NCBI GenBank assembly: GCA_025890175.1 | Contig: JANPYM010000004.1 | Coordinates: 1,433,134 to 1,497,133, forward strand | Reading direction: 5' to 3' | Source of the DNA: Ciborinia camelliae | Taxonomy: Eukaryota; Ascomycota; Leotiomycetes; Helotiales; Sclerotiniaceae | DNA length: 64,000 bases | Shown: one piece after another, positions 11,722 to 24,359 of the stretch | How positions within the stretch are numbered: position 1 is the stretch's first letter | Layout of the letters: each line of letters opens with the position of its first letter | Position numbers and translations under genes: made by a program | The notes under the pieces: model-generated | The model's database searches: none | What the model was told of the DNA's origin: nothing | What the model saw: the letters and a program-made list of their open reading frames with translations, nothing else

Positions 11722-14340
11722 TTACATTCCAACCTCTCCTACAATCTTCGCAGCTTCCTTGTATGTCCTCAACAACTTCTCGCACTTTTCTCTCTCATTC
11801 TTCACGGCATCGTCTTCGTAAAGCAATTCGCCGAATAAATCCTCACGGTACAATTCACTAACCAGACGATTTTGGACCACGTCTTTAGAGTGGTTGACTA
11901 GTAAATGCATGACAGCCTTGGGAACTTGATCCGCTATTGATTCGCGGACGATGTTGAAGTAGGAGGATATGAGAGCGCGGATAAGTTCAGTTTCCATGGC
12001 TTCACGGTCTGTGAGTGCTGGTTCGGCGTTGTTACCCTGAAGTTAAGGGTTAGTTTGGGTCTATAATATGCATTGGGGATGAACAATAGGATCGGATGGG
12101 ACACTTACAAAGGGGGAGTCATAATTGTAATCTCTCTGTGCGCGGCCAAGCTCGTAATCATCCTCTCGAGCTTGTTGGGCCGGTGTTCTTGGTATAGGAC
12201 GTTCTTCCTGCCGCCTGATACTTTGTGTAATACTTGGCTCCGCGCTCTGGCTCACGTGTCTGCCGAGGTTGGGGTTTCCCATCATTTGCGCAGATGAAGC
12301 TGCTGGTGGGAAACCGGCTCCACCTGGTAAGCCGCCGTCTTTACCAAAAAAGTAATTTAAGAACGAATCGCGGGGACCACCGGCCGCTTGTCCATTAAAC
12401 CTGGGCGGTGAACCTCCACGCAGTCCGTTCATTGATGAAACCATGGCGCTTGTACCGTTTTCACGAATTGCAGGTGACATGCTTCGAGGTGCTTTTTGGA
12501 GGTGTTTTCGATGTGGTAAGTTTTCAAGCTTCTCCGGACCAGCATCTTCTCCTTCTTCTGGCGTTTCACCTCCATTCACAGTTTCGAGTTCCTTTCGGCG
12601 CCTCTGCTCTTTTCTTTCCTTTTCTTCTTGTATCAATTTCCGCCTCTCCTTGTCTTGTTTGTTAGAAACAACATTGCTCATCGCGGCAGCTGCGCCCAGG
12701 AAGTTTGGATGATTTGTGTTGATATATGCTCTTTGAATAGAGATAAGAGACTCCACATATTGAGATGCCGGGCCAAGACGCTCTCGCAGCAGGTCAGAAA
12801 CAACCTCGATAAGTTTAGTCTGGAGTCTGGGAAATCTCGTGAGTTCGGTCGAGCCACATGTATGGCATATCTTGATTAGTTCTTCGTAGACAAGTTCCAC
12901 ACATCTTTGACTGGGAACTTCCAGCAGCTTGATCTGTGGCTTCACCAAAAGATCGAATGCAAGCTCGGGTACAAATAGACTAGGTCGCGGTCCAGTCGAG
13001 TTTCGGATGGCTGTTCGAATATCTAAAGCAGAAAGATTTGTCGTTGGATCTATAGTTTCTAATGAGTTTCCAAATACAGAGTTGAAAATATAGTATATCC
13101 TGGCTCCTCCACATAATTCCTTGGTCGAGATCTCCGTCGAGGTACCATCAATGGATGCGATGAAGGACGATGCAAACCTAGTCATTAATTGCAAAATCAA
13201 TGCGCCTTTATGCTCCTTGCCGCTGAAATGCATATCTCCATAACTAGCAAGCTCTTGTTGTGTTTGTCCCATGAGAGTATTCAACCGAGCCTTAATATCA
13301 GGCAATCTTTCTCGGATATGTGCCATCAAAGTAGTGTTAAGACTCTTCGCCAGAAATTGGGTTCCACACCGGTTTGCCATATTTCTGTATGCAGGGTGAT
13401 GTTTGAAAAAATCCGCTTCTGACTTCAATGCCTCGGAGAGGGATTTGTTCCCTTGGATATCTTGCTGTGACCGGTTGACAACACCGATGAAGCCCAGCTT
13501 AAGGGGGTAGACCCTGCCAGACAAAATATCCATAGCGTTCGTACCATGGTCCATAAGGTCGATCTTTGTGAGAACTCCAATAGTTCTTCGGCCAAGAGGA
13601 TCGACATGTCTGGCAAGTTTTAATGCCTCCGAGTTCACGATATCGACGTTTGCCGGAGATACAGCTAAGATGATACTGTTTGGCTTTGCAATGTATTCCG
13701 ATATCAGATTTCGGGTCTGCTTTTCTATATCTGTGGGTTGATCTCCGATAGGAACCTGCAAACAGTCAAAACCCCATCTTCCTCCGGTATATAGTATGAC
13801 AGTAAATTACCTTCGTTAGACCTGGCAGATCTACCAATGTCAAGCTCAGAACATGCGGCGAGTAAATCTTCAGGTTGATGGGTGATCTGTTAATTCCCTT
13901 ATTATTTCCTGCTATTCTTGCCGTTTCGTTCTCGATTTCCCTCTTCACGTCTTGAAATTCTGTAAATCTCCGGTTGGGAATATGATGGAACTCAGCCCAT
14001 TCTGGTTGCGTAGCTACACTGGCTGCTGTATGTGCTTCTGGTACATCTTCTTCCTCTGATGGTACATTGATGAGTTGCAAAATGAGGGGTCTGCGGGTAA
14101 CAATTCCACTGCCACGGGGAAGGAAATCTCGGCCGACAATATTCTCGAGTACAGAGGATTTTCCGGACGATTGGGAGCCTACGACTACCTAAAAACCATA
14201 TCAGTGCCAAGTTTCGAGGCTCGTGGAGAAGAGTGCTTTACAATCTGTGGCAGATCCAAGCTATCATTGCCGATAGTATTAAAGACAAGATCTTGTAGCT
14301 TATTAACTATCCCAAGCAAATCCTCACCAAGAGCAGCCAT
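11722..14340 (-). CDS. vps1: Dynamin-like GTPase Vps1 (vacuolar sorting, peroxisome division)
   Basis: Four exons: 14340-14242, 14188-13811, 13755-12109 and 12036-11722, giving 812 residues in consistent phase. This is a large self-assembling GTPase acting in Golgi-endosome-vacuole traffic and peroxisome fission. The GTPase domain shows G1 [10 protein letters not shown] (beginning of exon 2), the [10 protein letters not shown] switch, G3 VDLPGLTK and G4 LTKIDLMD. The middle/stalk domain follows, with HLYYIF-type core residues ([13 protein letters not shown]). A variable Pro/Ser/Gly-rich insert containing [10 protein letters not shown] takes the place of a pleckstrin domain, as in Vps1. The last exon is the GTPase effector domain ([20 protein letters not shown]). 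There is no transmembrane segment. The assignment is very firm. Confidence 0.96.
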
Positions 14341-15713
14341 TGCGTTGTTGTTGTTGAGGGGTAACCAAGATGTGCCTGGAGGAGAAAGATGTCGAAGCTA
14401 GGTTTTTGAGGAATCGCGCGTCGATGTTAACAATCACAAGACGGAGAGATGAGATATCTGATTTAACAAAACACGGAAACAATTTGGCGCGTGATGGTAA
14501 TATCTAAAATAAGAAGCGCAAGGAGACTGGAGGCTCTTTTTTGGATTATCAAAACCCAATAGCAGGGAAATTCGAAGCTATTTGGGGGTAGGAAATAGAT
14601 TTTATTTACTCTTCCAGTTTACTCCATTCTATAATTTATTTACCAAGGCAATGTGCATCGATACGAAAAGAATCGGCTACAGCTACTTTTTAGCCACATA
14701 TAGGTAGATATTGTGTGGCTTTAACGCATTGGATTGATATGATACGCCACAGTCACGTACTCGCAATTCACTCTTTTGTTTTCATTCAAGAATCGAATCG
14801 AATCACAATCTACAAGTGTACAAGTAAAAGTAGTGTACGTACGTATGGTTACTAATAATAAGTAACCTACCTACTACCTATAGGAATTTCACATTACAAA
14901 ACACCCCCCTTTATACTTAGGTATCGTCTGATAATTTTTGAATTAATTACCTATACCTACCTAAGGTACTTCACAGTTGTATGGATAGTTTCACAGTTTA
15001 ACAGCCAATCTACTACAAAAAGTACAAGATACCAAGATAATATCACGACTTCGTTCTAATAACTTCTAATGCAAGTTTTGTTCAAAAATTCTCTTCCAAG
15101 TTCCCATCCTACCCGCCACTAATAATAATAAATAATAACGTACTCGGGAACCTTTCCATTTTCGAGGAACTAAATTTTTTCTCGTGCTTTGCTGTCTTCT
15201 TTATGAAGGTTGGTCTAGTTGGTCCAATATCCAATACCCAATACCATATCACCAGCATATTGATCAACCCCATCTGTTGTTGGCATTGCGTTCTTCAGTT
15301 TCCACTTCCTCACATAACTCCACCTTAGGGCTTTCAGTGGCTGATGCCGGGGATTATGCATAAGGAGGGTTCTATGGAACAGTCAAGTGAAATGAAAGTG
15401 TTATCGCCTTCTTCGTTGGATTTGGCTTTCAAAAGTACTTACGCAGTTACTGTAGTACCTTAGATTCTCTTGAGGTCTGGCCCATTCGCCACCTTTAACA
15501 CATACCAAGTGTAATGCTATTTATTATTATCCGTCGGTAAAGTTCTTATCAAAGATATCAAAATGCTCAAAATGTATGTGTGGGTTTCCTTGGAATGTCC
15601 CTTGTACAATGTTCAGAAATTCATTATTTTACATCCAACTAACTGCTCATCAGGCTCCCTACCTACAATTTATACAATGTCGGCTCGTGATACTTTCATA
15701 AATCCATTACTCA
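14341..15713. other. Intergenic region upstream of vps1
   Basis: 1.37 kb between the vps1 ATG and the 3' end of ctf4. AT-rich, with scattered TACCTACC/GTAC motifs (about 14835-14965). No gene is recognised. Confidence 0.4.
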
Positions 15714-18328
15714 TTAATCTTCATCCATCTCGAGTAATCTCTCCTCGCCCAACTCCCTTATTTTTTCTCCTAATATCACTCTATCGTATTTGTCTGCTAT
15801 TTTACCCGCTGCCTCAATCATTCTTCCTGTCCTATCCTTCATTAATTGCACCATCTCCAATGCCCTCATTCCTCTTTCTTCCCCTTCAATACATTCTGCC
15901 ATCATCATCCTCAACAGGGTCTTGTCAATCTCAACATCCATCATTGACAACTCTGTTCGTTCCGCCTGTGTGCTTGCAGTAGACTTGACGAGATCCGACT
16001 TTAGTGTTGAAAGAATACTCTTGAGGACAAATTCTCCTTCCAATTTCTTCATTTCGTCTCCGCCCGAGGTCTCATCATCGTCTCCACCGTCAGGCTTCGA
16101 CAGGGAGGAAATAGGGATTTGGAAATCGAACTCAGTGAGTAGAGGACGAGGGAAATAGGGGTATTTGTCACCACCTTTCAAGATGATACAGTGGAATTTG
16201 TTGTCTGATACCGCAACGGGGAAATACGTCTCTGTTTTACGTCCACTTGCGAGACGAGAGAGAAGTTTGGTATCAAGAAGAGGGACCCAGCTTGCCTGGG
16301 ATGGTTCGCGCCAGTGAACAAGGGTGAGTAGTGTTCCGGTAGAGTCGTAAATGCACGGGTCCTAAACGTTCAATTCAGTTAAGTAAACAGTAGGCTTGAT
16401 TCAGGATGACTCACTCCATTGTCTGAAAAGAAGACGCTTTTAACTGATTCGCCGTCGGGTATGGCTACTACATCTTCGTTTTGGCAAATTTCATCCCTTT
16501 TAATGTTTTGTATGGTATACAACAATTTCGTATTGCCATCCGCACCCACGGGACCATTCCCCAAGGTAAGAACATAATCCCTCCAACTCGCGCAGGTAAC
16601 AGTGGGACTACTTTTCTGTCTATATACTCTGAACGGTACTCCGAAAAGTGTGTATATGCGAACGTAATTTGCGGTGGTAGTAACCGTGACAAAAGACTCA
16701 CTAAGCGCAATGGCACTCACCTCCTCACCCTTAGGTAACGCTGTCTGCCATTCTACACGATTTGTACCGCTAGTCCAAGATTCATGAGGGCGGTATAAGA
16801 TGGTTGCTGGATTATTAGAGCTGGAAGGACAAGAGTAAAGAGAGCCGTTTTCGTTGAGACAGGCTTTATCGTACAACAAATGATCCGTAAAGCGAAAATC
16901 GCGGTAGGTTTCGCGATCGTAGAATTCGGCAGTGACTTGATGATAATCGCCCTGGTCAATCGTCCATACGAATCCAATTAGATTAAGACAAAGGTACTTT
17001 CGGTCTCCCCGCCAGGGAGTGCTACCTGGTTGAAAAGATTCGTGATATTGTGGCTCCCATGATTGCGCTTGCCTCTTACTCCTGGCAACTCCGTAAGGAT
17101 CCATATCGTCCGCAGGTCTCTTACCATTACCATTCAATCCGAGTGCATATCCAGCGCCATCATCATCAATTACAAAGTCATCCTCGTCTCCCATGATATC
17201 GGAGCCAAGGATATCATCCAAGCTGTCAGGTGAGCCACGCCTGGCACCTCGAACGGGGACATTCGTGGTCGGTCGTCGTACATTATTTGAGATTTCTGAC
17301 AGCGGGTCATGGATGAAAGGGGCTGGTTGTCGTTCCAATTTGACCAGGTGAGCATGCTCATTGGGTACAAAATCTTGGAAGATATAAACTTCTCCATCCG
17401 AATTCGTGAACGAAAGCAAGTTTTCAGTTGGATGCCAGGCTAAATCCATAACATTTGCATGATCATAAGTAGCAATGATCTTTTGTGTCTTCGTCTCCCA
17501 GAGTAAGATCTTTCTGTCTTTACCAGCCGATGCAAGCATTGCCCCATTTGGTGACCACGCCAGTGCCGTGATATCTCCAGTATGACCGTTTGCAAAGACA
17601 CGTTGTTTCTCCCAATCGCTCCTGGACATGACTTGTATATCTCTAGTGGCAGTGGGTGCAGCAAATGCTCTACCATCCGGGTGCCATGCGACCTTCGAGC
17701 TAATCTCATCGTCCGTCTCAACATCTCTAATCATTCCATCGATTGTCCTCACAAGTTCCGGATCCTCGTTCAACAATGAATAGACGTATATCATGCCATC
17801 CGTACATGACAAAGTTATAAATTTGTTGCTTGGGTCGAATGATAAATGCTTCACAGGCTTCTGCTGATCTCTGAGGTACATCATATGGTTTACATCGTTT
17901 GTGTTCACAATTTTGACGGTGAGCTCATCGCTGGCAACGGCACACCATTTACCATTCGGGGATATCGCAACGTCTCGAACTGGTAATGAACAGCGCATAA
18001 GGAATTTGTCGAATGACATCGTATCGAGAGAATATTTGCTAACAGTTCCATCTTCGGAACCAGCAATGAAAAAGTCATTCTTGTAACAAAGTTAATATTT
18101 GTTCATCGAAAATGATTTGAACCCTACTGTAGAATCAACTCCCATATTCTGCTCTTGGCAATCATCAATATTCGTAGGTTCCCCATCGGATCCAGTTTTG
18201 TAAACTCGAGTTGTGTTATTTGAACCGACTGTAACCAATTTGGTGCCATCTGGGGTATATGATAAATAAGTTGGCCCAGAAGTATGAGCCGGTCTGGGCC
18301 GCAGATTAATTTGGGTTGTAGAAGCCAT
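15714..18328 (-). CDS. ctf4: Replisome adaptor Ctf4/Mcl1/SepB (DNA polymerase alpha-binding, WD40)
   Basis: Three exons: 18328-18128, 18079-16415 and 16361-15714, giving 837 residues with two introns of 48 and 53 nt. The protein links the CMG helicase to polymerase alpha-primase and to cohesion factors. The N-terminal third is a WD40 propeller, recognisable from AHTSGPTYLSYTPDGTKLVTVG, GHTGDITALAWSPNGAMLASAG and DLAWHPTENLLSF. An acidic linker (DDILGSDIMGDEDDF) precedes the conserved SepB/Ctf4 propeller (about residues 390-690; FRPxP-type start, LCLNLIGFVWTI, SWRDYVLTLGNGP, LVHWREPSQASWVPLLDT). The C-terminus is helical. No HMG box follows, as expected for fungi. The promoter, shared with the WD40 gene on the other strand, has MCB-like sites. 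Confidence 0.93.
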
Positions 18329-18400
18329 GGCAGTTGAGTTGTCACTGGCAGTATGGGTTTCAAAACATTTATTAGTATGAGCCGTTATGAAGTTGTAGAT

Positions 18401-18460
18401 GATTTACGCGACTTGGATAAGGAAATCGCGTATCAGCGCGACTTCCACTTTACGCGTTGC
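18401..18460. promoter_or_regulatory. Cluster of MCB-like (ACGCGW) sites in the ctf4 promoter
   Basis: Three sites within 52 bp: ACGCGA at 18406-18411, TCGCGT (the same site inverted) at 18426-18431 and the perfect palindrome ACGCGT at 18452-18457. They lie 78-129 bp upstream of the ctf4 ATG. MBF-type regulators bind ACGCGT and drive G1/S transcription of replication genes in yeasts. That they act so here is inference from gene function and site density. Confidence 0.6.
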
Positions 18461-18599
18461 TCCCCTGTAAATTTAATGTAGTGTGTAACCTAGTAGGTGC
18501 CCCACTGTGAAATCCAATTGCCAGTGTGACAATTGCCCTCCATTATGTCTGCTACTTCTCCTTGTACTATTAAACTCCCCCATCACATTAACGATAATA

Positions 18600-19911
18600 A
18601 TGTCTCGATCAACAGATCCAGGTCACTTCTTTCAAACTGACGCATCGGAGTCTACACGAGCTCGCAGAGCTGCAAAATCGGGCAACAAGAATGGAAATCC
18701 TATAGTTTTACAGTCAAAGATTCTGAGCTTGATTCCAGACCCATTCTCATCGCAATGCGTTTATATCGCGGAGAGTGCTGGCTGCGTACGAAACGTCAAT
18801 ATCGAAGTAGGTACGATAATCATCTAAGTTTATGCCATGTATTAGATACCGTCTAACAGTAATCTCCTAGACTAGAAACACAAAAACGATTTATAGAGGT
18901 CCAACGGCGCCGGTTACTTCTGTAGCTATCGGGGGCCATGGTGGTGATACAGTTTTCGCAGGATGTTGGGACAAACAAATTTGGAGTTGGGATAGGGAGA
19001 GCAAAGTTCTTCGCAAGAAGTTTAAAGGCCATTCTGACTTTGTCAAAGCTATCGTCTGCGTAAATATTGGGGGAACGGATGTGAGCTCCTCCAGGATGAT
19101 GATGTTCAGTTGACCCTACTGACATATTCTCAAGTGCCTAATATCTGGTGGTGCCGATGCTAAAATCATGGTTTGGGATACCACTAGTGGTGAACGATTG
19201 CATACTCTTCGAGACAAGAGTGAATCCATGATGGCAGTACAAGACCTCACTCTAGATCCTGAAGATTCTACAAACACCGAAATTGTTCTCGTTTCGTCCA
19301 GTAGTGACCCCCATATCCGAAGATGGCGTATTAGTCTTTCATCCGCGTCTCAAATACTTGACACTGCTGAAGATGTTTCGGTACAGAGTAATGTTATTAG
19401 GGATACAATCCTTGAGCATGAAACAAGCGTATACCAAGTCTTATTTGCGGGCGATGAAGACGAAACAGACCTATGGACTGCAAGTGCAGATGGTACAGCC
19501 AAATGCTTATCGAGAGCGAAGCATTGGAGTGCAGAAGAAACGTACGAGCATGGGGATTACGTTCGCGCGGTAGCTGTCACCGATATGTGGGTTGTGACCG
19601 CAGGTAGGGATGAAGATGTGAAGGTTTGGGACAAGGCCACTGGCAAACTCTGGCATATTTACGATGGCCATTATGAGGAGGTAACTGGCCTGGCGATCCT
19701 TCAAGGTGAAAAGCAGGTCGTTAGTGTCAGCATTGACGGAACCGTGAGGATTTGGGGACTAGGCAAGGGGGAGCTCGAAAAGGCACGTCTCGAAAGTGAA
19801 GAAAGGGCTAAAGGGGTCGTGAAGGAAGAAAAGGTTCAGCCTAAAAAGGGCCTCATGACTGCGGAAGAAGAAGCAGAATTGGCGGAGTTACTGGACTCTG
19901 ACGAGGACTGA
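18600..19911 (+). CDS. WD40-repeat protein, function not assigned
   Basis: Three exons: 18600-18806, 18871-19080 and 19135-19911, giving 397 residues. Several WD40 blades are visible: VTSVAIGGHGGDTVFAGCWD-IWSWDRES, CLISGGADAKIMVWDTTSGE, DLWTASADGTAKCL, YVRAVAVTDMWVVTAGRDED-VKVWDKATGK and VTGLAILQGEKQVVSVSIDGTVRIW. The C-terminal 50 residues are charged and end in an acidic cluster (EEEAELAELLDSDED). The start lies in ATGTCTCG context, 271 bp from the divergent ctf4 start. WD40 proteins are scaffolds, so sequence alone gives no role; a nuclear or ribosome-biogenesis role would be a guess from the acidic tail. Confidence 0.85.
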
Positions 19912-21050
19912 ATGCAGTATGACTAAGTTGAACACAATACGGCCCCTCGAGCCGTTTGTTCTCTAATCCCGGTCTATTCTAGGAATGCAAGATGACTTTC
20001 AAGACGAGATAAAATATTGTTGCTCGTTACTTGACGTAGTAAACTGAAAACCGGACGTTCCATGTTTTCATGTCCCAGGCTAAGTAATACTTTGCCTTGG
20101 CATCAAAAAGGTTATCTGGAGCGATTTTGAGGGCTCATGTTTACTCTAGGTAAACTTTTCTTCCGCCAAGCGCTTTCCTCTCATTATCGAACAAGTGCAT
20201 TGTCATTCCTCTTCCCTTTAGATTTCTACCTTTTAAACGCATATAGAAAAAGTCATCAATTCACATTACCATATAAGAAACAAGCTTTGAGTACAGCCCT
20301 TCACGACCTCCCTCGCAGCCGCAGCTTGTAAAGCCCTATGAATTTAAACAATTAGATCTATGGATTCCCAACTGTCATTTAATTAATTCGGTGTTTTAAA
20401 ATATATATATTAAAGATTATTCTGAAATATTGTAATCAATTTGATTATCGATCCCTCCCTAACTAACCACACACCTCGGGCACTACGTAATAAGAAAACG
20501 GTCTCGCAGATGAAGCTAATCTCACACCTCAGAAACCATAACTTCACTCCACAACTCTTATGGCAAATTTTACTGATTTGTATTATTCCACATGATTGGT
20601 GGCTTTAAAAGGTTTGTCAATCGTTATGCAGAGGATGATTTGAAACAATATAAATATACGTTGTAAGAAGTTGGAGATTATGAGTTGAGGTTTACGTTGA
20701 GATATTCTAGATTCGGGCTCTGGGCTCTGGGTGAAGCGCATTTGATTTGATATACTGGGTGACAAACTTGATTGCGTAAAGACTACTCTTATTATATAAA
20801 ACTTCTGTTACTGTAAGGATGGGGTATATATATTTTGCATGCTATCTTGATCATAATACCGTACAGATAAATTCAACATCAAATAAATTCTCTCCAGACT
20901 CGATACTATATCACGCCCTGGAAAAATAACAGAAGTATTATCTTACAATATGATACATATGAAATGAAGGCCGTCTCGGTAAATGTTCGAAAAGGAAGAC
21001 AGATAATATGATAACCGTTTCTCCAGAAGACTTATCCATCAGAAGTCCCA
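19912..21050. other. Convergent intergenic region
   Basis: 1.1 kb between two 3' ends, AT-rich, with TATATA near 20402-20410. Short open frames only; nothing recognised. Confidence 0.45.
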
Positions 21051-24000
21051 TTAAGCTAACCCTAGCCATCTGAGTGCCTTTCTCGAATTCCCCCCGGGAG
21101 CCCTCGTCTCCATTTCCTCCCTCCCCGCCCCATATTTAGTATTAGGAAACATACTCTTCCTTCTAGCCTTCAAAGGCGAGTACCTCCCCATAACCATGCG
21201 ATCATACGCATCATCCTCGCTATCTTCTTCTACTTCTAGATCTAGATCCAGACTGCCGGAAGAAATATTGGAATGGACGCGGTTGAGGTAAAGGGGGGTG
21301 GAGCTGGAGATGCTGTGTTGGTATGTGTATTCCGAATCTTGTTGTTGTTGATGTTGTTGCTCCTGGCCCTGTGGAAATAGCTCATCGCTTGATGGAGTGA
21401 GGTCGTCCGGTATAGACTCTCGTTCTATAGCGATAGGGATATGTCGGATAGTTGAACTACGCATACTATACGATGAGGATCGATCAGTAGCAGGCGGTGG
21501 TGATATTGAACGGGCATTTGTGCGGCTAGTATCTGGAAAGGATGACAGGCGTGGAGGCGAGCGTAGGATTTCGATGTCTGATGCTTCGCTATCGTGCAGA
21601 GAAGATGGATATCTGAACGAATCGTGTTCAGCAGGGAATGGCGACATGTATGTATTGGAATCCGCACACAACTTTTCATCGGTGAATGTTGATGCATCTT
21701 TCATGAGTACGTTTTGACTTGGTATTGGGAACGGTTGAAGCAGGGCTTGTTCTATATTATACCAGGATAATCTTTCGACTATATTCTTACGGATTAAGGT
21801 TAGGAAATTCTGGATTTCGGGGGGCGAGGCGGTAGATGGCAAGTGGTAGTCTGCTTTGAAAAAGGGTGAGAATGAGGATGAAGATTGGCTGAGTATTGTT
21901 TCTGCATCGAAGGAGGATTTGGGAGGATATCGCTGAGAATGTTCTGCATGTCTAAGACTGATAGTGACAACATCATGTGAATGATGCGAAGAATGAAATT
22001 GAGAAAGAGGGTATTTAGAAAATGAAGGAGGATCTGAAGAAAGGGTATCTAAAACGCCGGCAACTTTGACAAGATCTGAACCTAGAAGGCTGCGAAGAGC
22101 AATGACCGTCGCAATTTGGTCAAATGGAAAGCTGAGCACGAGAAATTGGACTAAGGAATTGGTAGCAAGGTATGTTTCGAGATGTGGGACGATCAGGTTG
22201 GCGAGTAATATTGGGTCGGTCATAGGGTCTAGGTTTTTGCGTGCAAGAAGTGGTTGAGACATGAAAGTTTGCATGGCACTTGCGATCAAGAATCTAATTG
22301 TTGTTAACAATGAAAAGAGACAAAAGGGATAGTCCGAATACCTGAGATCAAGTCGCCCACTTCGACTCTCACCATTACTTTTGTTGCCAATATTCTCAAT
22401 TTGTCTAAGAAGTTGAGTGCGGAAAAAATCACTTATTCCTTTTTCACAACCGACTGCAATAATTTGATCAACGGTAGGTCCCTCGCAAATAGTTGAGCTG
22501 CTATTACTAAACATATCTTTCCAAAATGCACCTGATTCGATCATTAATGAATTTTGGTATTGGTTAAGTATTGTGGCCTCTTCGGGGAAGCAAAAATTCA
22601 AAAAAGAGCGGAATTCGTTTTGAATGTCAATTGATTTATTAGTGTATGCACCAGAAAATTCGCAAAACTTTTCATTTGGGCCTTTGACAGCAGGGAACGT
22701 TGCTGACGCAGGCGCTGGTAGAAATTCTTTAGTCGCATCCACGTTTTCTGATGCTTTCCCATGCTTCATCTCTTCCTGAACAATTGATCCATCTAAATAC
22801 AAAGGATCGTTTTGGTTTGTCCAGCGACTTTCAGCTCTCTCATGATTTGCACATTGCCCCGAAGGTAAATATTCCTCAGTCATGGACGCTGTGCTAGAAG
22901 GAGTTGGTAGTAGTCTCGGTACATCCAATGGGGATATTGGGAAATTGCCGCTTCTGTACTCTGATACTGATCGAACAATCTCTCTTGGCGAATTATCCGT
23001 GAAATGGATGATCACATCCTCAGCGATATCAAATACCGGCTCAGTATAATTGGAATTCTCCTCAACCTCAGTACCACAACCCATAAGTATGCGAGGTATA
23101 CTTCTTGAGGGTATCGAATTTCCCGAAATTGGAGTTGTGGAAGTTGAAGACCTCCTGATGGTAGTTTTCGATGCCTTTATAAACGCTGCCTTGGGCAATT
23201 GCTCAAAGGACGAATATCTAGTAGGCCTATTGCTCGACATATTAAATGAACCCCTAAGATCGTTTGTCGATGCTGCATGTTTGAAGCTATTTGAATCTTT
23301 GGAATTTTCATCCATTAAAAGATCTCCAACAGACTTCGTCCACCTCACAGTCGCCATCGGTGTTGGTAAAGCAGATTGCATATCCACAACACATGCTTCA
23401 CCATAGACAACTTGAGGCGCAGAAAATAAGTTTTCATCATCTTGTGAGAGGTGTTCGAAGTAGTACTCATCTCCATCAATGTCTGTATTTTTTTGCGTTG
23501 AATACCTGCTTCTCGGTACGCGAAAAGATGGTCTCCAGCTTGATGGCGGTTGGGGGCCAAATGTGCCACTATATTGACTAATTGGCCTTTGCCGATCATC
23601 TATTTTATTAATTTGACTAATATGCCTTAGTTCAGAAGACATTGATACGTCAGTTACCACAATATCATCTCCTTGTTTGGATTCCCACGCCACTGGTTCC
23701 GGTGTGATTGTCCGGAATTCTCCAGGGAAATGTATAATTTGAAGACCACTATCATTCCTACTACTCCTCAAACTTTGAGCTCCGGGTATTCTGTTTTCTT
23801 CAATATTGCCCTCCTGTTCTGACTGGTTGGCACTTAGGGTCGTTGCGCTCTTTGTACTTGTTAAATCCAACGTCTTCGGCGACTTTGTGCCAGGTCTAAC
23901 TGTTGCTTTTGGTGGCTCCGGAAAAGGAGTAGTCTTCGGAGACTTGGTATCCTTAAACAAGCCTGCTACTCCATCCTTGACTATATCATGAAAGATTGTG

Positions 24001-24359
24001 TCGGCTTCTGCGAAATTTCCATACGTGAGTTGCTGGGATATTTTTGCAACACATATTGCTCGCGCACTAACACTACCGCCATTCAAAAATACCAATCTTG
24101 ATTGGGATGATGATTGTAGAAATGACCTCGCTACTTCGTTTCGTTGCGTGAGAGCGATATGAACATCGCGGACGAATTTCCGAGCCTCAAATGGTTCTCG
24201 TTTGTGGTCTTCACTTAGATAATGATCGAGTGGCGGAATGATGAGAATCATATGCGAGTGTGGAAGGAGTCGTAGCTGGGTTGTGATAGTATTTATATTT
24301 CCCTCTAGTGCAACCAGCTTTCCAACACTTTGAGTCTCGCCCGGGATTATCGGTGACAT
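21051..24359 (-). CDS. Conserved filamentous-fungal protein of unknown function
   Basis: A continuous frame of 1102 codons. A 48-nt segment (22341-22294) has perfect intron signals (GTATTC donor, GTTAAC branch point, ATTAG acceptor) and a length divisible by three, so the spliced protein is probably 1086 residues. The N-terminal 140 residues are well ordered (MSPIIPGETQSVGK, ILIIPPLDHYLSEDH, FARKFVRDVHIAL-like, SVSARAICVAKISQQL) and look like the conserved N-terminus of a Pezizomycotina-specific family. A second ordered block lies around residues 590-830 (EFRSFLNFCFPEEATILNQY, VDQIIAVGCEKGISDFF, LIVPHLETYL). The rest is Ser/Pro/Thr-rich and probably disordered. No catalytic motif, signal peptide or clear membrane segment is seen. 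Confidence 0.8.
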   Translation of the reverse strand: MSPIIPGETQSVGKLVALEGNINTITTQLRLLPHSHMILIIPPLDHYLSEDHKREPFEARKFVRDVHIALTQRNEVARSFLQSSSQSRLVFLNGGSVSARAICVAKISQQLTYGNFAEADTIFHDIVKDGVAGLFKDTKSPKTTPFPEPPKATVRPGTKSPKTLDLTSTKSATTLSANQSEQEGNIEENRIPGAQSLRSSRNDSGLQIIHFPGEFRTITPEPVAWESKQGDDIVVTDVSMSSELRHISQINKIDDRQRPISQYSGTFGPQPPSSWRPSFRVPRSRYSTQKNTDIDGDEYYFEHLSQDDENLFSAPQVVYGEACVVDMQSALPTPMATVRWTKSVGDLLMDENSKDSNSFKHAASTNDLRGSFNMSSNRPTRYSSFEQLPKAAFIKASKTTIRRSSTSTTPISGNSIPSRSIPRILMGCGTEVEENSNYTEPVFDIAEDVIIHFTDNSPREIVRSVSEYRSGNFPISPLDVPRLLPTPSSTASMTEEYLPSGQCANHERAESRWTNQNDPLYLDGSIVQEEMKHGKASENVDATKEFLPAPASATFPAVKGPNEKFCEFSGAYTNKSIDIQNEFRSFLNFCFPEEATILNQYQNSLMIESGAFWKDMFSNSSSTICEGPTVDQIIAVGCEKGISDFFRTQLLRQIENIGNKSNGESRSGRLDLRYSDYPFCLFSLLTTIRFLIASAMQTFMSQPLLARKNLDPMTDPILLANLIVPHLETYLATNSLVQFLVLSFPFDQIATVIALRSLLGSDLVKVAGVLDTLSSDPPSFSKYPLSQFHSSHHSHDVVTISLRHAEHSQRYPPKSSFDAETILSQSSSSFSPFFKADYHLPSTASPPEIQNFLTLIRKNIVERLSWYNIEQALLQPFPIPSQNVLMKDASTFTDEKLCADSNTYMSPFPAEHDSFRYPSSLHDSEASDIEILRSPPRLSSFPDTSRTNARSISPPPATDRSSSYSMRSSTIRHIPIAIERESIPDDLTPSSDELFPQGQEQQHQQQQDSEYTYQHSISSSTPLYLNRVHSNISSGSLDLDLEVEEDSEDDAYDRMVMGRYSPLKARRKSMFPNTKYGAGREEMETRAPGGNSRKALRWLGLA

